Origin: CBDCKR01 sp964572045
GTDB lineage: Bacteria > Gemmatimonadota > Gemmatimonadetes > Longimicrobiales > Gaopeijiaceae
NCBI GenBank assembly: GCA_964572045.1
Contig: CAZNEI010000036.1
Coordinates: 1 to 27,088, forward strand
Direction of reading: 5' to 3'
Length of the DNA: 27,088 bases
Positions 1 to 7,331 of this stretch are shown here, piece after piece. The notes under the pieces are model-generated. The model was not told the DNA's origin. It worked only from the letters and a program-made list of their open reading frames with translations, and did not search any database. A program made the position numbers and the translations under genes. Numbering within the stretch: position 1 is the stretch's first letter; each line of letters opens with the position of its first letter.

Positions 1-49
1 TGCTGCTTGTACAACCGGCTCCCCGGCGGGCCACTTCTTCCACGGCCTG

Positions 50-850
50 CTAGGCCCCTGCGCGGGAGCTCCCGTCCATTGCGGCACGAAGCGACGCGAG
101 GAAGCCAGTGGCCTCGGCGGCTCCTCCCCGATCCAATACCCTGATCAACGCACTGCCCACCACGACCCCCTCGGCAACGCCAGCGACCGCGGCCGCTTGC
201 TCAGGAGTCGAGATCCCAAAACCGACGGCCACAGGCAGATCCACGTTCGTGCGGAGGCTGCGGAGCTCACTGGCTAGGCCCTCACTCAGCGAATCCCGTG
301 CGCCGGTGACACCCGTCCTGGAGATGTAGTAGAGGAATCCCTGACCCTTCTCAGCCACGTCGGCGATCCTTTCGCTCCGCGTCGTGGGGGCGATCAGCCG
401 GATCAGATCAAGGGGCGTCTCGAGGATGGCGCCCTCGAGAGTCGGATCGGCACCCGTCGGCACGTCGGTAAGGAGGATCCCCTGGGCCCCGGCCTCCACG
501 GCGTCGTTGAGGAAGGCCTCCAATCCATAACGGAGAAGCGGGTTGACGTAGCTGAACAGGACAACGGGCGTATCGGACCGCCGCCTAAAGGACGCGAGCA
601 CCTCAAGCGTGCCGGCCACCGTCATGCCTCCCTCGAGGGCGGCAAACGTCGAGTGCTGAATGGTTGGGCCATCCGCCAGGGGGTCGCTGAACGGGATGCC
701 CAGCTCGAGGATGTCCGTTCCGGCCTCGTCGACCGCCAGAAGCACCTCCACACTCGTCTCGGAGCTGGGGAAGCCACACGTCACATACGGAATCAGAGCA
801 CTTCGCCCCTCGGCTGAGCGCTCCGCGAATCGCTCTGAGATTCCGATCAA
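50..850 (-). CDS. trpA: Tryptophan synthase alpha chain
   Basis: Cleaves indole-3-glycerol phosphate to indole and glyceraldehyde 3-phosphate; indole is channelled to TrpB in the alpha2-beta2 complex. The 266-residue protein has the usual family length. The TIM-barrel motif LELGIPFSDPLADGP places Glu49 and Asp60 at the numbering of the two classical catalytic acids. The N-terminus (ISERF...GRSALIPYVTCG) aligns with the family start. The start is TTG at 850; no ATG or GTG lies upstream in frame, and a GAGGCGG stretch sits about 5 bases before it. It is the last trp gene seen and is separated from trpB by 299 bp, which is unusual because trpB and trpA are normally adjacent or overlapping. Function is very likely; the start is less certain. 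Confidence 0.96.
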   Translation of the reverse strand: MIGISERFAERSAEGRSALIPYVTCGFPSSETSVEVLLAVDEAGTDILELGIPFSDPLADGPTIQHSTFAALEGGMTVAGTLEVLASFRRRSDTPVVLFSYVNPLLRYGLEAFLNDAVEAGAQGILLTDVPTGADPTLEGAILETPLDLIRLIAPTTRSERIADVAEKGQGFLYYISRTGVTGARDSLSEGLASELRSLRTNVDLPVAVGFGISTPEQAAAVAGVAEGVVVGSALIRVLDRGGAAEATGFLASLRAAMDGSSRAGA

Positions 851-1149
851 GAAGGCCGCCTCGGCGTTTGCCGTTGGAGGAACGGGAGGGAGTCCGAATG
901 GGACTTGGCGGAGTGCATCACTAGCCCGCCCCGGCGAAACAGTCCACTGCGACCGGGACGTCAGGGCCAGGGGGTTGTGGTCGGGCGGCTCTCAAGTGTC
1001 CCCGGAGCCCCGGCGCCGCGAACAGCCTCCCGGAGCGCCGACGGAACCGGTCGCGAAGACGGGACCGCCTGCCGCGGATACCACCGGTCCGATTCCAGAC
1101 GTTGACGACGGCGGGGCGGCCGATCGCCGATTGGGGCAGGGGGGTCAGG
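851..1149. other. 299-bp gap between trpB and trpA without a convincing gene
   Basis: Short open frames cross this stretch on both strands, but their translations are rich in Arg, Pro and Gly with no recognisable motif. They look like by-products of high GC. On the trp sense strand I see a possible stem (GGACCG with CGGTCC, about 1067-1095) and no T-run. I find no convincing promoter or leader peptide. It may be decayed sequence or an untranslated spacer. Confidence 0.5.
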
Positions 1150-2343
1150 CTAGGCAAGGCTCCCGTGCCCCTCGGTCTGGGCCACATGGGTAACGTCTTT
1201 GTCCCCTCTTCCGCTCAGGCATACCAAGAGGGAGCCACGCATTCGATACGCGCGCGCCACGGCCAAGACATGCGCAACGGCGTGGGCGCTCTCCAGAGCC
1301 GGGATGATCCCCTCGAGCTCGGACAATCGGTGGAACGCCGTCAGGGCCTCGTCATCCGTCACCGACACGTACTGCGCGCGCCCCGAATCCTTCAGGTACG
1401 AATGTTCAGGGCCTACGCCTGGATAGTCCAACCCGGCGGAGATCGAGTGTGCGGGCGCCACCTGTCCATCGTGATCTTGCAGAAGATAACTCATGGCCCC
1501 GTGGAGGACACCAGGCGTTCCAACCGCCAGCGGAGCCGAATGGCGTCCCGATTCGAGACCCTCCCCTGCGGCTTCGACACCGATCAGCTCGACCTCATCG
1601 TCCCGAAAGGCATGAAAGATCCCCATCGCGTTCGATCCTCCGCCGACACACGCCACCACGGCGGCGGGGAGGGTGGCTGTTCGCTCAAGCATCTGCCGGC
1701 GAGCCTCCCTACCGATCACGGCCTGAAAGTCGCGGACCATCCGCGGAAAGGGCGCCGGCCCGACCACGGAGCCGATGACGTAGTGGGTCGTCCCGACGTT
1801 GGTGACCCAGTCGCGAATCGCTTCGTTGGTGGCGTCCTTGAGGGTCCGCGTGCCCGACGCCACCGGACGGACTTCAGCGCCGAGGAGCTCCATCCGGTAG
1901 ACGTTCAGCGCCTGACGGGCGATGTCTACTTCGCCCATGTAGACCACGCACTCGAGGTCGAAGAGGGCACAAGCCGTGGCGGTGGCGACACCGTGTTGGC
2001 CGGCTCCGGTTTCGGCGATGATCCGACGCTTTCCCATCTCACGAGCCAAGAGCGTCTGCCCGATCGTGTTGTTGATCTTGTGGGCACCCGTGTGGTTGAG
2101 GTCTTCCCTCTTGAAGTAGATCGGCCCCGATCCCAGGTCTGCCTCGAGCCGCCGGGCTCGGTAGATCGGCGAGGGTCGACCGGCGTAGTCGCGGAGGAAT
2201 GCCGCAAGCTCGCTCTGGAAGGTGGAGTCGCCCACCGCCGCCTCGTAGGCGGTATCCAACTCGTCCAACGCCGAGACGAGGGTCTCGGGCACGTAGCGTC
2301 CGCCGAAGGGGCCGAAGCGGTCCGCCCCCGCTCGCTTGCTCAT
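1150..2343 (-). CDS. trpB: Tryptophan synthase beta chain
   Basis: PLP enzyme that joins indole and serine to make tryptophan. The 397-residue length matches the family. HTGAHKINN carries the PLP lysine (Lys89), ETGAGQHG the catalytic Glu111, GGGSNAMG (about 234-241) is the PLP phosphate-binding loop, and SGRGDKD lies near the C-terminus. The N-terminal FGPFGGRYVPETL is the standard TrpB1 opening, so this is the alpha-dependent form and not TrpB2. The ATG start overlaps the trpF stop as ATGA, which indicates translational coupling. The strand order is trpC-trpF-trpB-gap-trpA. Confidence 0.98.
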   Translation of the reverse strand: MSKRAGADRFGPFGGRYVPETLVSALDELDTAYEAAVGDSTFQSELAAFLRDYAGRPSPIYRARRLEADLGSGPIYFKREDLNHTGAHKINNTIGQTLLAREMGKRRIIAETGAGQHGVATATACALFDLECVVYMGEVDIARQALNVYRMELLGAEVRPVASGTRTLKDATNEAIRDWVTNVGTTHYVIGSVVGPAPFPRMVRDFQAVIGREARRQMLERTATLPAAVVACVGGGSNAMGIFHAFRDDEVELIGVEAAGEGLESGRHSAPLAVGTPGVLHGAMSYLLQDHDGQVAPAHSISAGLDYPGVGPEHSYLKDSGRAQYVSVTDDEALTAFHRLSELEGIIPALESAHAVAHVLAVARAYRMRGSLLVCLSGRGDKDVTHVAQTEGHGSLA

Positions 2344-3014
2344 CGGCGTGGGGGATCCGCTGCGGGTGGGGCCGTCCCGCTCGCATGCCGCACGAAAGCG
2401 CGCATCAAATCGGGATCCTTGCTTCCCAACGCCAGCTCCACCCCCGAACTGACGTCGACGACGTCAGGAGACAAGACCTGCACCGCCCTCTGCACGTTGA
2501 CCGGCGTGAGCCCCCCGGCCAAGATGAAAGTGACTTCCCGATCGAAGGAATCCCTCACCTCCGAAAAGGCCTCCCAGCAAAAGGACACCCCACCTCCGCC
2601 GGGTTGCTCGGGATGCCAGGCGTCGAGAAGCAGGCCGTCGACCAATCCCCCGAAAGGACCCAGCGCCCGGGTAACTTCCTCCGGCTCCCGCACTCTCAGA
2701 GCCTTCCAGATCGCCCAGGCGCCCCGGCTGCGCAACTCCCGTACGTACGCCGGACTCTCCTGCCCGTGAAGCTGGATGACGGAGGCTCCCACCAAGTCGG
2801 CGATCCGGTGAACTTCGTCGACCGCCTCGTCCACCACCACCGTCACGATCGGTGTACCGACCCTGCGCGCGATCCGGGCCGCTTCGTCGGGCGCGAGACT
2901 CCGACCGAACCCCGGCGAGAGGATCATTCCGAGGTAGCTGGCCCCAGACCCCTGGGCGGCCAGAGCGTCGTCCGCGGAGCAGAGTCCACAGATCTTTGCC
3001 CGCACGTCAGACAC
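2340..3014 (-). CDS. trpF: Phosphoribosylanthranilate isomerase
   Basis: Third step of tryptophan synthesis: an Amadori rearrangement of phosphoribosylanthranilate to CdRP. The 224-residue TIM barrel shows KICG with the catalytic Cys9, QLHG (81-84), LLLDAWHP with the probable catalytic Asp131, and the phosphate-binding LAGGL (165-169) and DVSSGVE (187-193). The start is GTG at 3014, which overlaps the end of trpC by 8 bases; the stop overlaps trpB as ATGA. The last 15 or so residues (Ala/Pro/Arg-rich) are an untypical tail. It is a stand-alone gene and not fused to trpC. Confidence 0.96.
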   Translation of the reverse strand: MSDVRAKICGLCSADDALAAQGSGASYLGMILSPGFGRSLAPDEAARIARRVGTPIVTVVVDEAVDEVHRIADLVGASVIQLHGQESPAYVRELRSRGAWAIWKALRVREPEEVTRALGPFGGLVDGLLLDAWHPEQPGGGGVSFCWEAFSEVRDSFDREVTFILAGGLTPVNVQRAVQVLSPDVVDVSSGVELALGSKDPDLMRAFVRHASGTAPPAADPPRR

Positions 3015-3825
3015 GGGACGGGCTCCTCCGTCCCCTCGCCCTCACCCCCGCGAGGTTCCCGACCCCCGCTTCGGGATTGTCCTGTCGAAGCAGCGACTCG
3101 CCCACGAGCACCGCGTCGACACCGCTCTCTCCGAGCATGCGGACATCTTCGCGCGTCCGGATGCCGCTTTCGGAGACGAGGACCACTTCCGGCGGGACAC
3201 AGCTCACGAGTTCAAGCGTCACCGAAAGGCTGGTCTCGAACGTGCGGAGGTTTCGGTTGTTCACCCCGAGGAGACAGGCCCGGGCGGAGAGCGCCCGATC
3301 GACTTCTTCACGATCGTGTGCTTCGACAAGCGCGGTCATTCCCAGTGCTTCGGACAACCCCACAAGAGAATGCAATCGGGCATCGTCCAGAACCCGGACG
3401 ATGAGTAGGATCGCATCAGCTCCGGCTGCCCGCGCTTCGTAGACCTGAGACTCGTCGACGATGAAGTCCTTCCTGAGGACGGGAAGATCCACCGCGTGCC
3501 GGGCTGCCTGCAGGTCCTCTAGAGATCCTCCGAAGTACTCCCGGTCCGTGAGAACGCTGAGAGCCGCCGCCCCACCCGCCTCGTACGTCCGAGCGAGCTC
3601 AAGAGGATCCAGATCGGGGCGGATGAGGTGAGCTCCGGGGGATCTCCGCTTGACCTCCGCGATGACCGACACGGTATCCCCCGCGCCCGCCTGCGCGAAG
3701 AAGTCACGGGCAGGCTCGGCACTCTCGGCTGCGGCTCTCAGAGCCCTCGTGCGACCCTTGAGGCCTTCGACTTCCCGGAGCTTCGTCCGAACAATCTCGT
3801 CGAGGATGTCGGCTCGCGGGTTCAT
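3007..3825 (-). CDS. trpC: Indole-3-glycerol phosphate synthase
   Basis: Closes the indole ring (CdRP to indole-3-glycerol phosphate). The 272-residue TIM barrel shows IAEVKRRSPG (Glu57, Lys59), VLRKDFI (Lys119), LVEAH (Glu168), GVNNRNL and LVSESGI, the known catalytic and phosphate-binding set. I chose ATG at 3825, which gives MNPRADILDEIV and the normal family start, with a GGTGA stretch just upstream. A TTG at 3867 would add 14 unlikely residues and run into the lexA control region. It is the first gene of the trpCFBA run and is divergent from lexA. No clear promoter was found for it; it may depend on a signal hidden in the shared 119-bp region or on readthrough from trpD. Confidence 0.96.
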   Translation of the reverse strand: MNPRADILDEIVRTKLREVEGLKGRTRALRAAAESAEPARDFFAQAGAGDTVSVIAEVKRRSPGAHLIRPDLDPLELARTYEAGGAAALSVLTDREYFGGSLEDLQAARHAVDLPVLRKDFIVDESQVYEARAAGADAILLIVRVLDDARLHSLVGLSEALGMTALVEAHDREEVDRALSARACLLGVNNRNLRTFETSLSVTLELVSCVPPEVVLVSESGIRTREDVRMLGESGVDAVLVGESLLRQDNPEAGVGNLAGVRARGRRSPSRV

Positions 3826-3870
3826 CCTCTCACCCGCGCGTGGACCTCGGACCTCGATACCCGGCAAGCC

Positions 3871-3899
3871 TTGCGCTCACGTCGAGGTTCGGATATGGT
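3871..3899 (+). promoter_or_regulatory. Candidate sigma-70-type promoter of lexA
   Basis: TTGCGC at 3871-3876 and TATGGT at 3894-3899 are separated by 17 bases. The match is moderate (3 of 6 and 4 of 6). It would start RNA near 3906, inside the repeat proposed as the LexA operator. Confidence 0.4.
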
Positions 3900-3901
3900 G
3901 T

Positions 3902-3920
3902 GTTCGGGTCCTATTCGGGT
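3902..3920. promoter_or_regulatory. Candidate LexA operator, 11-bp-spaced direct repeat
   Basis: TTCGGGT occurs at 3903-3909 and again at 3914-3920. Read with the base before each copy it is GTTC-N7-ATTC. The alphaproteobacterial LexA box is GTTC-N7-GTTC, so one base differs. It lies just after the candidate -10 and about 25 bp before the lexA ATG, the normal place for autorepression. A further TTCGG is at 3888-3892. The CTGT-N8-ACAG and GAAC-N4-GTTC types are not seen here. Confidence 0.45.
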
Positions 3921-3944
3921 ATTACCGGTACGGAGGCGGACACG

Positions 3945-4553
3945 ATGCCCCTGACGAAGCGACAAAAGGAGATACTCGACCATATCGAGGTCTTCATCGA
4001 CGAGCGCGGATACGCCCCGAGCTTCGAGGAGATCGCCGACGCGTTCGGGTACTCTTCCCTCGCCACGGTGCATGAGCATTTAAGCAATCTGGAACGTAAG
4101 GGCTACATTCGGAAGGCCTACAACGAGAGTCGGTCCATCGAGCTGCTGGGACGCGCCTCCTCAACGGGAGCGGTGGAGCTCCCTCTCCTGGGAGCTGTGG
4201 CGGCGGGGCTCCCTATCGAGGCGATCGAGCAGGCCGAGACTCTAGCCGTGCCGCCCGGCATGGTGCGGTCCGGAAGCGAGAGCTTCGTGCTTCGCGTCGA
4301 GGGCGAATCGATGATCGACGAGCAGATTCGCGATGGCGATTTCATCGTCGTGAACTCGAAGCACACGGCCACGGACGGACAGACAGTCGTTGCGCTCGTC
4401 GGCGGCGACTCGGCCACGGTGAAGAAGCTCTACCGTGAGAGGGACGGGCGCATTCGCCTACAGCCGGCGAACCCTGCGATGGAACCGATCATTGCGGACC
4501 CCGAGAGTGTTCAGATTCAAGGCGTCGTCGTGGGCGTGATTCGACAGTACTAG
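3945..4553 (+). CDS. lexA: LexA repressor / self-cleaving SOS regulator
   Basis: Represses DNA-damage genes and cleaves itself when RecA filaments form. The 202-residue length is typical. The winged helix-turn-helix spans about 1-65 (TKRQKEILDHI, then PSFEEIADAFGYSS, then VHEHLSNLERKGYI). The cleavage site is Ala87-Gly88 in GAVAAGLP. The S24-type dyad is Ser122 (GESMID) and Lys160 (TVKKLYR). All functional residues are present. The ATG at 3945 is preceded by GGAGGCGGA (3931-3939), a strong ribosome site, which rules out a longer upstream start. The gene lies antisense between trpD and trpC. Autoregulation is inferred from the direct repeat in its leader. Confidence 0.97.
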   Translation: MPLTKRQKEILDHIEVFIDERGYAPSFEEIADAFGYSSLATVHEHLSNLERKGYIRKAYNESRSIELLGRASSTGAVELPLLGAVAAGLPIEAIEQAETLAVPPGMVRSGSESFVLRVEGESMIDEQIRDGDFIVVNSKHTATDGQTVVALVGGDSATVKKLYRERDGRIRLQPANPAMEPIIADPESVQIQGVVVGVIRQY

Positions 4554-4578
4554 GGCGCTGCCCCGCCGGCTCGCACCT

Positions 4579-4620
4579 GAGCACCGCGGCAGTCGCGGAG
4601 CACACCCTCTCCGGGTGCTC
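4579..4620. terminator. Hairpin between convergent lexA and trpD
   Basis: GAGCACC (4579-4585) pairs with GGTGCTC (4614-4620). A nested CCGCG/CGCGG pair (4584-4588, 4594-4598) and an alternative GAGCAC/GTGCTC stem (4598-4603, 4615-4620) are also possible. There is no T-run on either side, so intrinsic termination is uncertain. Its place between converging stops fits a bidirectional terminator. Confidence 0.4.
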
Positions 4621-4631
4621 GTCGACCCTCG

Positions 4632-5687
4632 CTAGGCAGTCTGCGTGGCGGAGCGGAGCTGCTCCAGGACCTTGAGTGCCCGTCCGCTGTCGAGCGCCTC
4701 CCTAGCTATTTCGACCCCTTCTTCGAGAGTCGTCGCAGCGTCCGCCACGTAGATCGCGGCGCCCGCGTTCAGGAGCACCGCGGACCGCCCGCCCCCCTGC
4801 TCCTGACCGTTGAGCACCGCCACGATGATCCTGGCGTTGTCGGGCGGCTCGGCGCCGGCGAGCGCCTCGGGCCGACAGGGCGCCATCCCGAAGTCTTCCG
4901 GCCGGACCGTACGCTCCCGCACTTCCCTCCCCTTGAGCTCGGCGACGCGTGTGGGCCCGACTGGGCTGATCTCGTCCAACCCGGGCTCGCCGTGCACGAC
5001 CAGGGCGCGATCGTGACCTAGCTCCTTAAGGGCCTCGACCACGAGCGAAACGAGCGACGAATCCGCTACGCCGACGAGCTGTCGCCCCACCCGGGCGGGG
5101 TTGGTCAGAGGCCCGAGGATGTTCATGACCGTAGGGAAGCCGAGCTCTCTACGCACGGGCCCCACGTGCCGCATGGCAGGATGCAGAAGGGGAGCGAACA
5201 TGAAGACGAGCCCGACTTCCTTCAGCACTCGACCCATTTCCGCGGGGCTCAGCTCGATGCCAACGCCCAACGCTTCGAGCACGTCGGCACTCCCGCTTCG
5301 GGAGGTGAAGGAGCGATTACCGTGCTTGGCGATGCGAACCCCGGCGCCACACGCGACGAGGGCGGCGGCCGTCGAGATATTGAATGTGGTCAGGTCCCCA
5401 CCACCGGTCCCGCACGTGTCGACGAGCTCGCGGGTCGCCTCGGAGCGGACCTCCACCATGGCCTTTCGGAGCGCCCTGACGCCCCCGGCCACTTCCGCCG
5501 GGACGACGCCCTTCACCTGAAGAGCCGTAAGGAGCGACGACATCTGCACAGGTGAGGCCCGTCCCTCCATGAAGACGCCGAAGGCAAACTCGGCCTCGGG
5601 GGGCGTGAGGTCCTCTCCGTTGGCTGCCTTCAAGAGCAGGCTTCGGAGACCGGAGCCCGTTGACGATGAGGGGATGTGTTGGGTCAT
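4632..5687 (-). CDS. trpD: Anthranilate phosphoribosyltransferase
   Basis: Transfers phosphoribose from PRPP to anthranilate, the second step of tryptophan synthesis. The 351 residues match the family (about 340). The PRPP loop is GTGGGD (93-98, in DTCGTGGGDLTTFN); KHGNRS (121-126) and LGPLTNPA (191-198) are the other signature segments. ATG at 5687 was preferred; a frame extension to 5750 adds residues unlike the family and approaches the truA promoter. The gene reads toward lexA and, beyond it, trpCFBA. A fused trpG domain is absent. No good promoter was seen; a TTGTCA on this strand overlaps the truA -35. Confidence 0.96.
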   Translation of the reverse strand: MTQHIPSSSTGSGLRSLLLKAANGEDLTPPEAEFAFGVFMEGRASPVQMSSLLTALQVKGVVPAEVAGGVRALRKAMVEVRSEATRELVDTCGTGGGDLTTFNISTAAALVACGAGVRIAKHGNRSFTSRSGSADVLEALGVGIELSPAEMGRVLKEVGLVFMFAPLLHPAMRHVGPVRRELGFPTVMNILGPLTNPARVGRQLVGVADSSLVSLVVEALKELGHDRALVVHGEPGLDEISPVGPTRVAELKGREVRERTVRPEDFGMAPCRPEALAGAEPPDNARIIVAVLNGQEQGGGRSAVLLNAGAAIYVADAATTLEEGVEIAREALDSGRALKVLEQLRSATQTA

Positions 5688-5778
5688 CGATGAATGCGTC
5701 CTCGCGATAATGGGTCCTTCCCGAAGATCCCCGCGGCCGGGGAAGAGCACACCTACAATTCAGCCTCTGAGGCGTCGC

Positions 5779-5806
5779 TTGACAACAGTGGTCACCCGTC
5801 TAGCTT
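5779..5806 (+). promoter_or_regulatory. Candidate promoter of truA, placed for a leaderless transcript
   Basis: A perfect TTGACA (5779-5784), 16 bases, then TAGCTT (5801-5806). The -10 ends only 6 bases before the GTG of truA (5813), so RNA would begin at or within 1-2 bases of the start codon. No ribosome-binding site precedes the GTG. The fbp promoter candidate has the same layout (TTGACC-N16-TATCTT). Confidence 0.6.
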
Positions 5807-5812
5807 CTGGGC

Positions 5813-6631
5813 GTGGAACCTGAGAACCGACTGAAGCTCATCCTCCAATACGACGGCTCGGGCTTTTTCGGCTGGCAGATGCAGCGCTCAGAGCGAACGG
5901 TTCAGGGAGAGCTCGAGGCGGCGTTGCGGCAGCTCACAGGCGCTAGGCGTCCCGTGGAGGGATCGGGCCGAACGGATAGGGGAGTCCACGCGACCGGTCA
6001 GGTCGCTGCCGTATCCCTTCCACTCCCCTGGGAACCGCTCAAGCTGAAGAAGGCACTCAATGCAGTCCTGCCCAAGGACATATGGATCGAAGCGATCGAA
6101 TGGGCGCCGCCCGACTTCAGCGCCCGCTACGATGCGACCGCCCGCACCTACCTCTATCGGTTGGGCGTGGCGGAGCGCAGCCGATCTCCATTTCATCGAC
6201 CGTGGTGCTGGGCGCTCGCGGCTGAGGTCGACTGTGACTTGTTGAGCGTGTGCGCCTTGTGCCTCTCCGGGGAGCATTCGTTCAAGGCGCTCGCGAAGTC
6301 CGGGCAACCGAAGAGGGGTGAGCTCTGTACAATCCACGATGCAAGGTGGGAACCCTGGCGGGACATCGGTTACTCGTTCTGGATCACGGCGAACCGATAC
6401 CTGCACCACATGGTACGGTACACGGTCGGCACGATGGTCGACATCGCCCGCGGCCGCCGCCCCGTTGATGACCTGCCCCGCCTCTTGGCCGCCGCGCCCG
6501 ACGACAAGCTGGTGACATCCCCTCCGGCACCTCCCGAAGGCCTCTTCCTTCATCACGTGGCGTATCCCGATGGAGTCGGAGAAGATGCCCAGAGCCTTAC
6601 CACGACGACACCCCAGCCCCCGAGGCCATGA
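5813..6631 (+). CDS. truA: tRNA pseudouridine(38-40) synthase TruA
   Basis: Converts uridines 38-40 in the anticodon arm of many tRNAs to pseudouridine. The 272 residues match the family. The YDGSGFFGWQ opening and GSGRTDRGVHA with the catalytic Asp55 are diagnostic; the C-terminal half keeps FRYT-region features (NRYLHHMVRYTVGTM). The start is GTG at 5813, directly after a strong promoter candidate, so the mRNA may be leaderless. The stop overlaps the next gene as ATGA. The last 25 or so residues are Thr/Pro-rich and probably disordered. Confidence 0.96.
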   Translation: MEPENRLKLILQYDGSGFFGWQMQRSERTVQGELEAALRQLTGARRPVEGSGRTDRGVHATGQVAAVSLPLPWEPLKLKKALNAVLPKDIWIEAIEWAPPDFSARYDATARTYLYRLGVAERSRSPFHRPWCWALAAEVDCDLLSVCALCLSGEHSFKALAKSGQPKRGELCTIHDARWEPWRDIGYSFWITANRYLHHMVRYTVGTMVDIARGRRPVDDLPRLLAAAPDDKLVTSPPAPPEGLFLHHVAYPDGVGEDAQSLTTTTPQPPRP

Positions 6632-7284
6632 GAATCTTCATCGACACCGCAGACATTGCTGAAATCCGTCGAGCCGCCCAAGCCGGCCTTATCGACGGAG
6701 TGACGACGAACCCCTCGCTGATGGCCCAGGTGGCCGGAAGTCGAGATCCTGCCGAGGTTTTCCTAGAGATCTGCCGGGCGGTCGACGGGCCCGTGAGCGC
6801 CGAGGTCGTGGCGCTGGACGCCGAGGGCATGGTGGATCAAGGGAAGCGTCTCGCCGAGATTCACGAGAACATCGTCATCAAGGTCCCTCTTACCGAAGCA
6901 GGGCTCGTCGCCTGCCGGCAGCTCAGGCGCCAAGGGATCGGCGTGAACGTCACACTCTGTTTCTCAGCAACCCAGGCGCTGTTGGCCGCGAAGGCGGGAG
7001 CCACATTCATCTCTCCTTTCATCGGACGCATCGACGACATCTCGGGAGACGGGACGGATCTCCTGGGGCAGATCCGCCAAATCTACGACAACTACGAGAT
7101 TGAGACGCAGATCCTGGCCGCCTCCATACGCCATCCTAAGCACGTGGTCGAAGCGCTGATGCTCGGGGCGGACTGCGGTACCTTGCCTCCCAAAGTGCTG
7201 TATCGGTTGTTGAAGCACCCCCTGACCGATCGGGGGTTGGACGCGTTCCTGGCCGACTGGCGGCGACTTGGACGGGATCTCTAG
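6628..7284 (+). CDS. tal: Small transaldolase (TalC/FSA family)
   Basis: A 218-residue single-domain TIM barrel of the FSA/TalC family, which forms a Schiff base with dihydroxyacetone units in sugar-phosphate metabolism. The catalytic Lys85 is in IVIKVPLT, the same number as in E. coli FsaA. MRIFIDTADIAEIR and DGVTTNPSLM are family signatures. Position 59 is Glu (VSAEVVAL). In true fructose-6-phosphate aldolases this is Gln and in transaldolases Glu, so I infer transaldolase activity in the pentose phosphate pathway. ATG at 6628 overlaps the truA stop. An 11-base gap follows before the first ATG of the protease frame. Confidence 0.93.
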   Translation: MRIFIDTADIAEIRRAAQAGLIDGVTTNPSLMAQVAGSRDPAEVFLEICRAVDGPVSAEVVALDAEGMVDQGKRLAEIHENIVIKVPLTEAGLVACRQLRRQGIGVNVTLCFSATQALLAAKAGATFISPFIGRIDDISGDGTDLLGQIRQIYDNYEIETQILAASIRHPKHVVEALMLGADCGTLPPKVLYRLLKHPLTDRGLDAFLADWRRLGRDL

Positions 7285-7302
7285 CCGCGCAGGAGATGAC
7301 GG

Positions 7303-7318
7303 GAGGCCCGAGGGCCTC
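7303..7318 (+). other. Perfect inverted repeat between tal and htrA
   Basis: GAGGCCC at 7303-7309 and GGGCCTC at 7312-7318, which can fold as a 6-bp stem with a CGAG tetraloop. It lies just before the favoured htrA start at 7332. It could be a transcript-processing or stabilising element; there is no T-run. Confidence 0.35.
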
Positions 7319-7331
7319 TGACGGCCTACTC

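Noticed and set aside
1..43. Possible start (GTG at 43) of another leftward gene after trpA, reading EEVARRGAG
   Set aside because: Only 14 codons are visible before the window edge; too little to support a gene.
921..1187. Minus-strand frame of 88 codons in the trpB-trpA gap
   Set aside because: Overlaps the trpB end by 38 bases and is Arg/Gly/Pro-rich without recognisable structure; kept only as part of the gap description.
1102..2769. Long open frame (555 codons) on the plus strand over trpB and trpF
   Set aside because: It is antisense to two certain genes, has no family motif, and is Arg/Pro/Gly-rich as expected from GC-rich codon positions.
2199..3404. Plus-strand open frame over trpB, trpF and trpC
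   Set aside because: Antisense to certain genes; low-complexity Arg/Pro/Ser translation with no domain.
2340..3825. Leader peptide or attenuator for the trp genes
   Set aside because: I looked for a short Trp-rich frame with alternative hairpins before trpC and trpD and saw none.
3851..3888. Inverted repeat ACCTCGA / TCGAGGT, 24 bases apart, between trpC and lexA
   Set aside because: Seven-base arms at this spacing are expected by chance fairly often in a region of this size; no known regulator fits.
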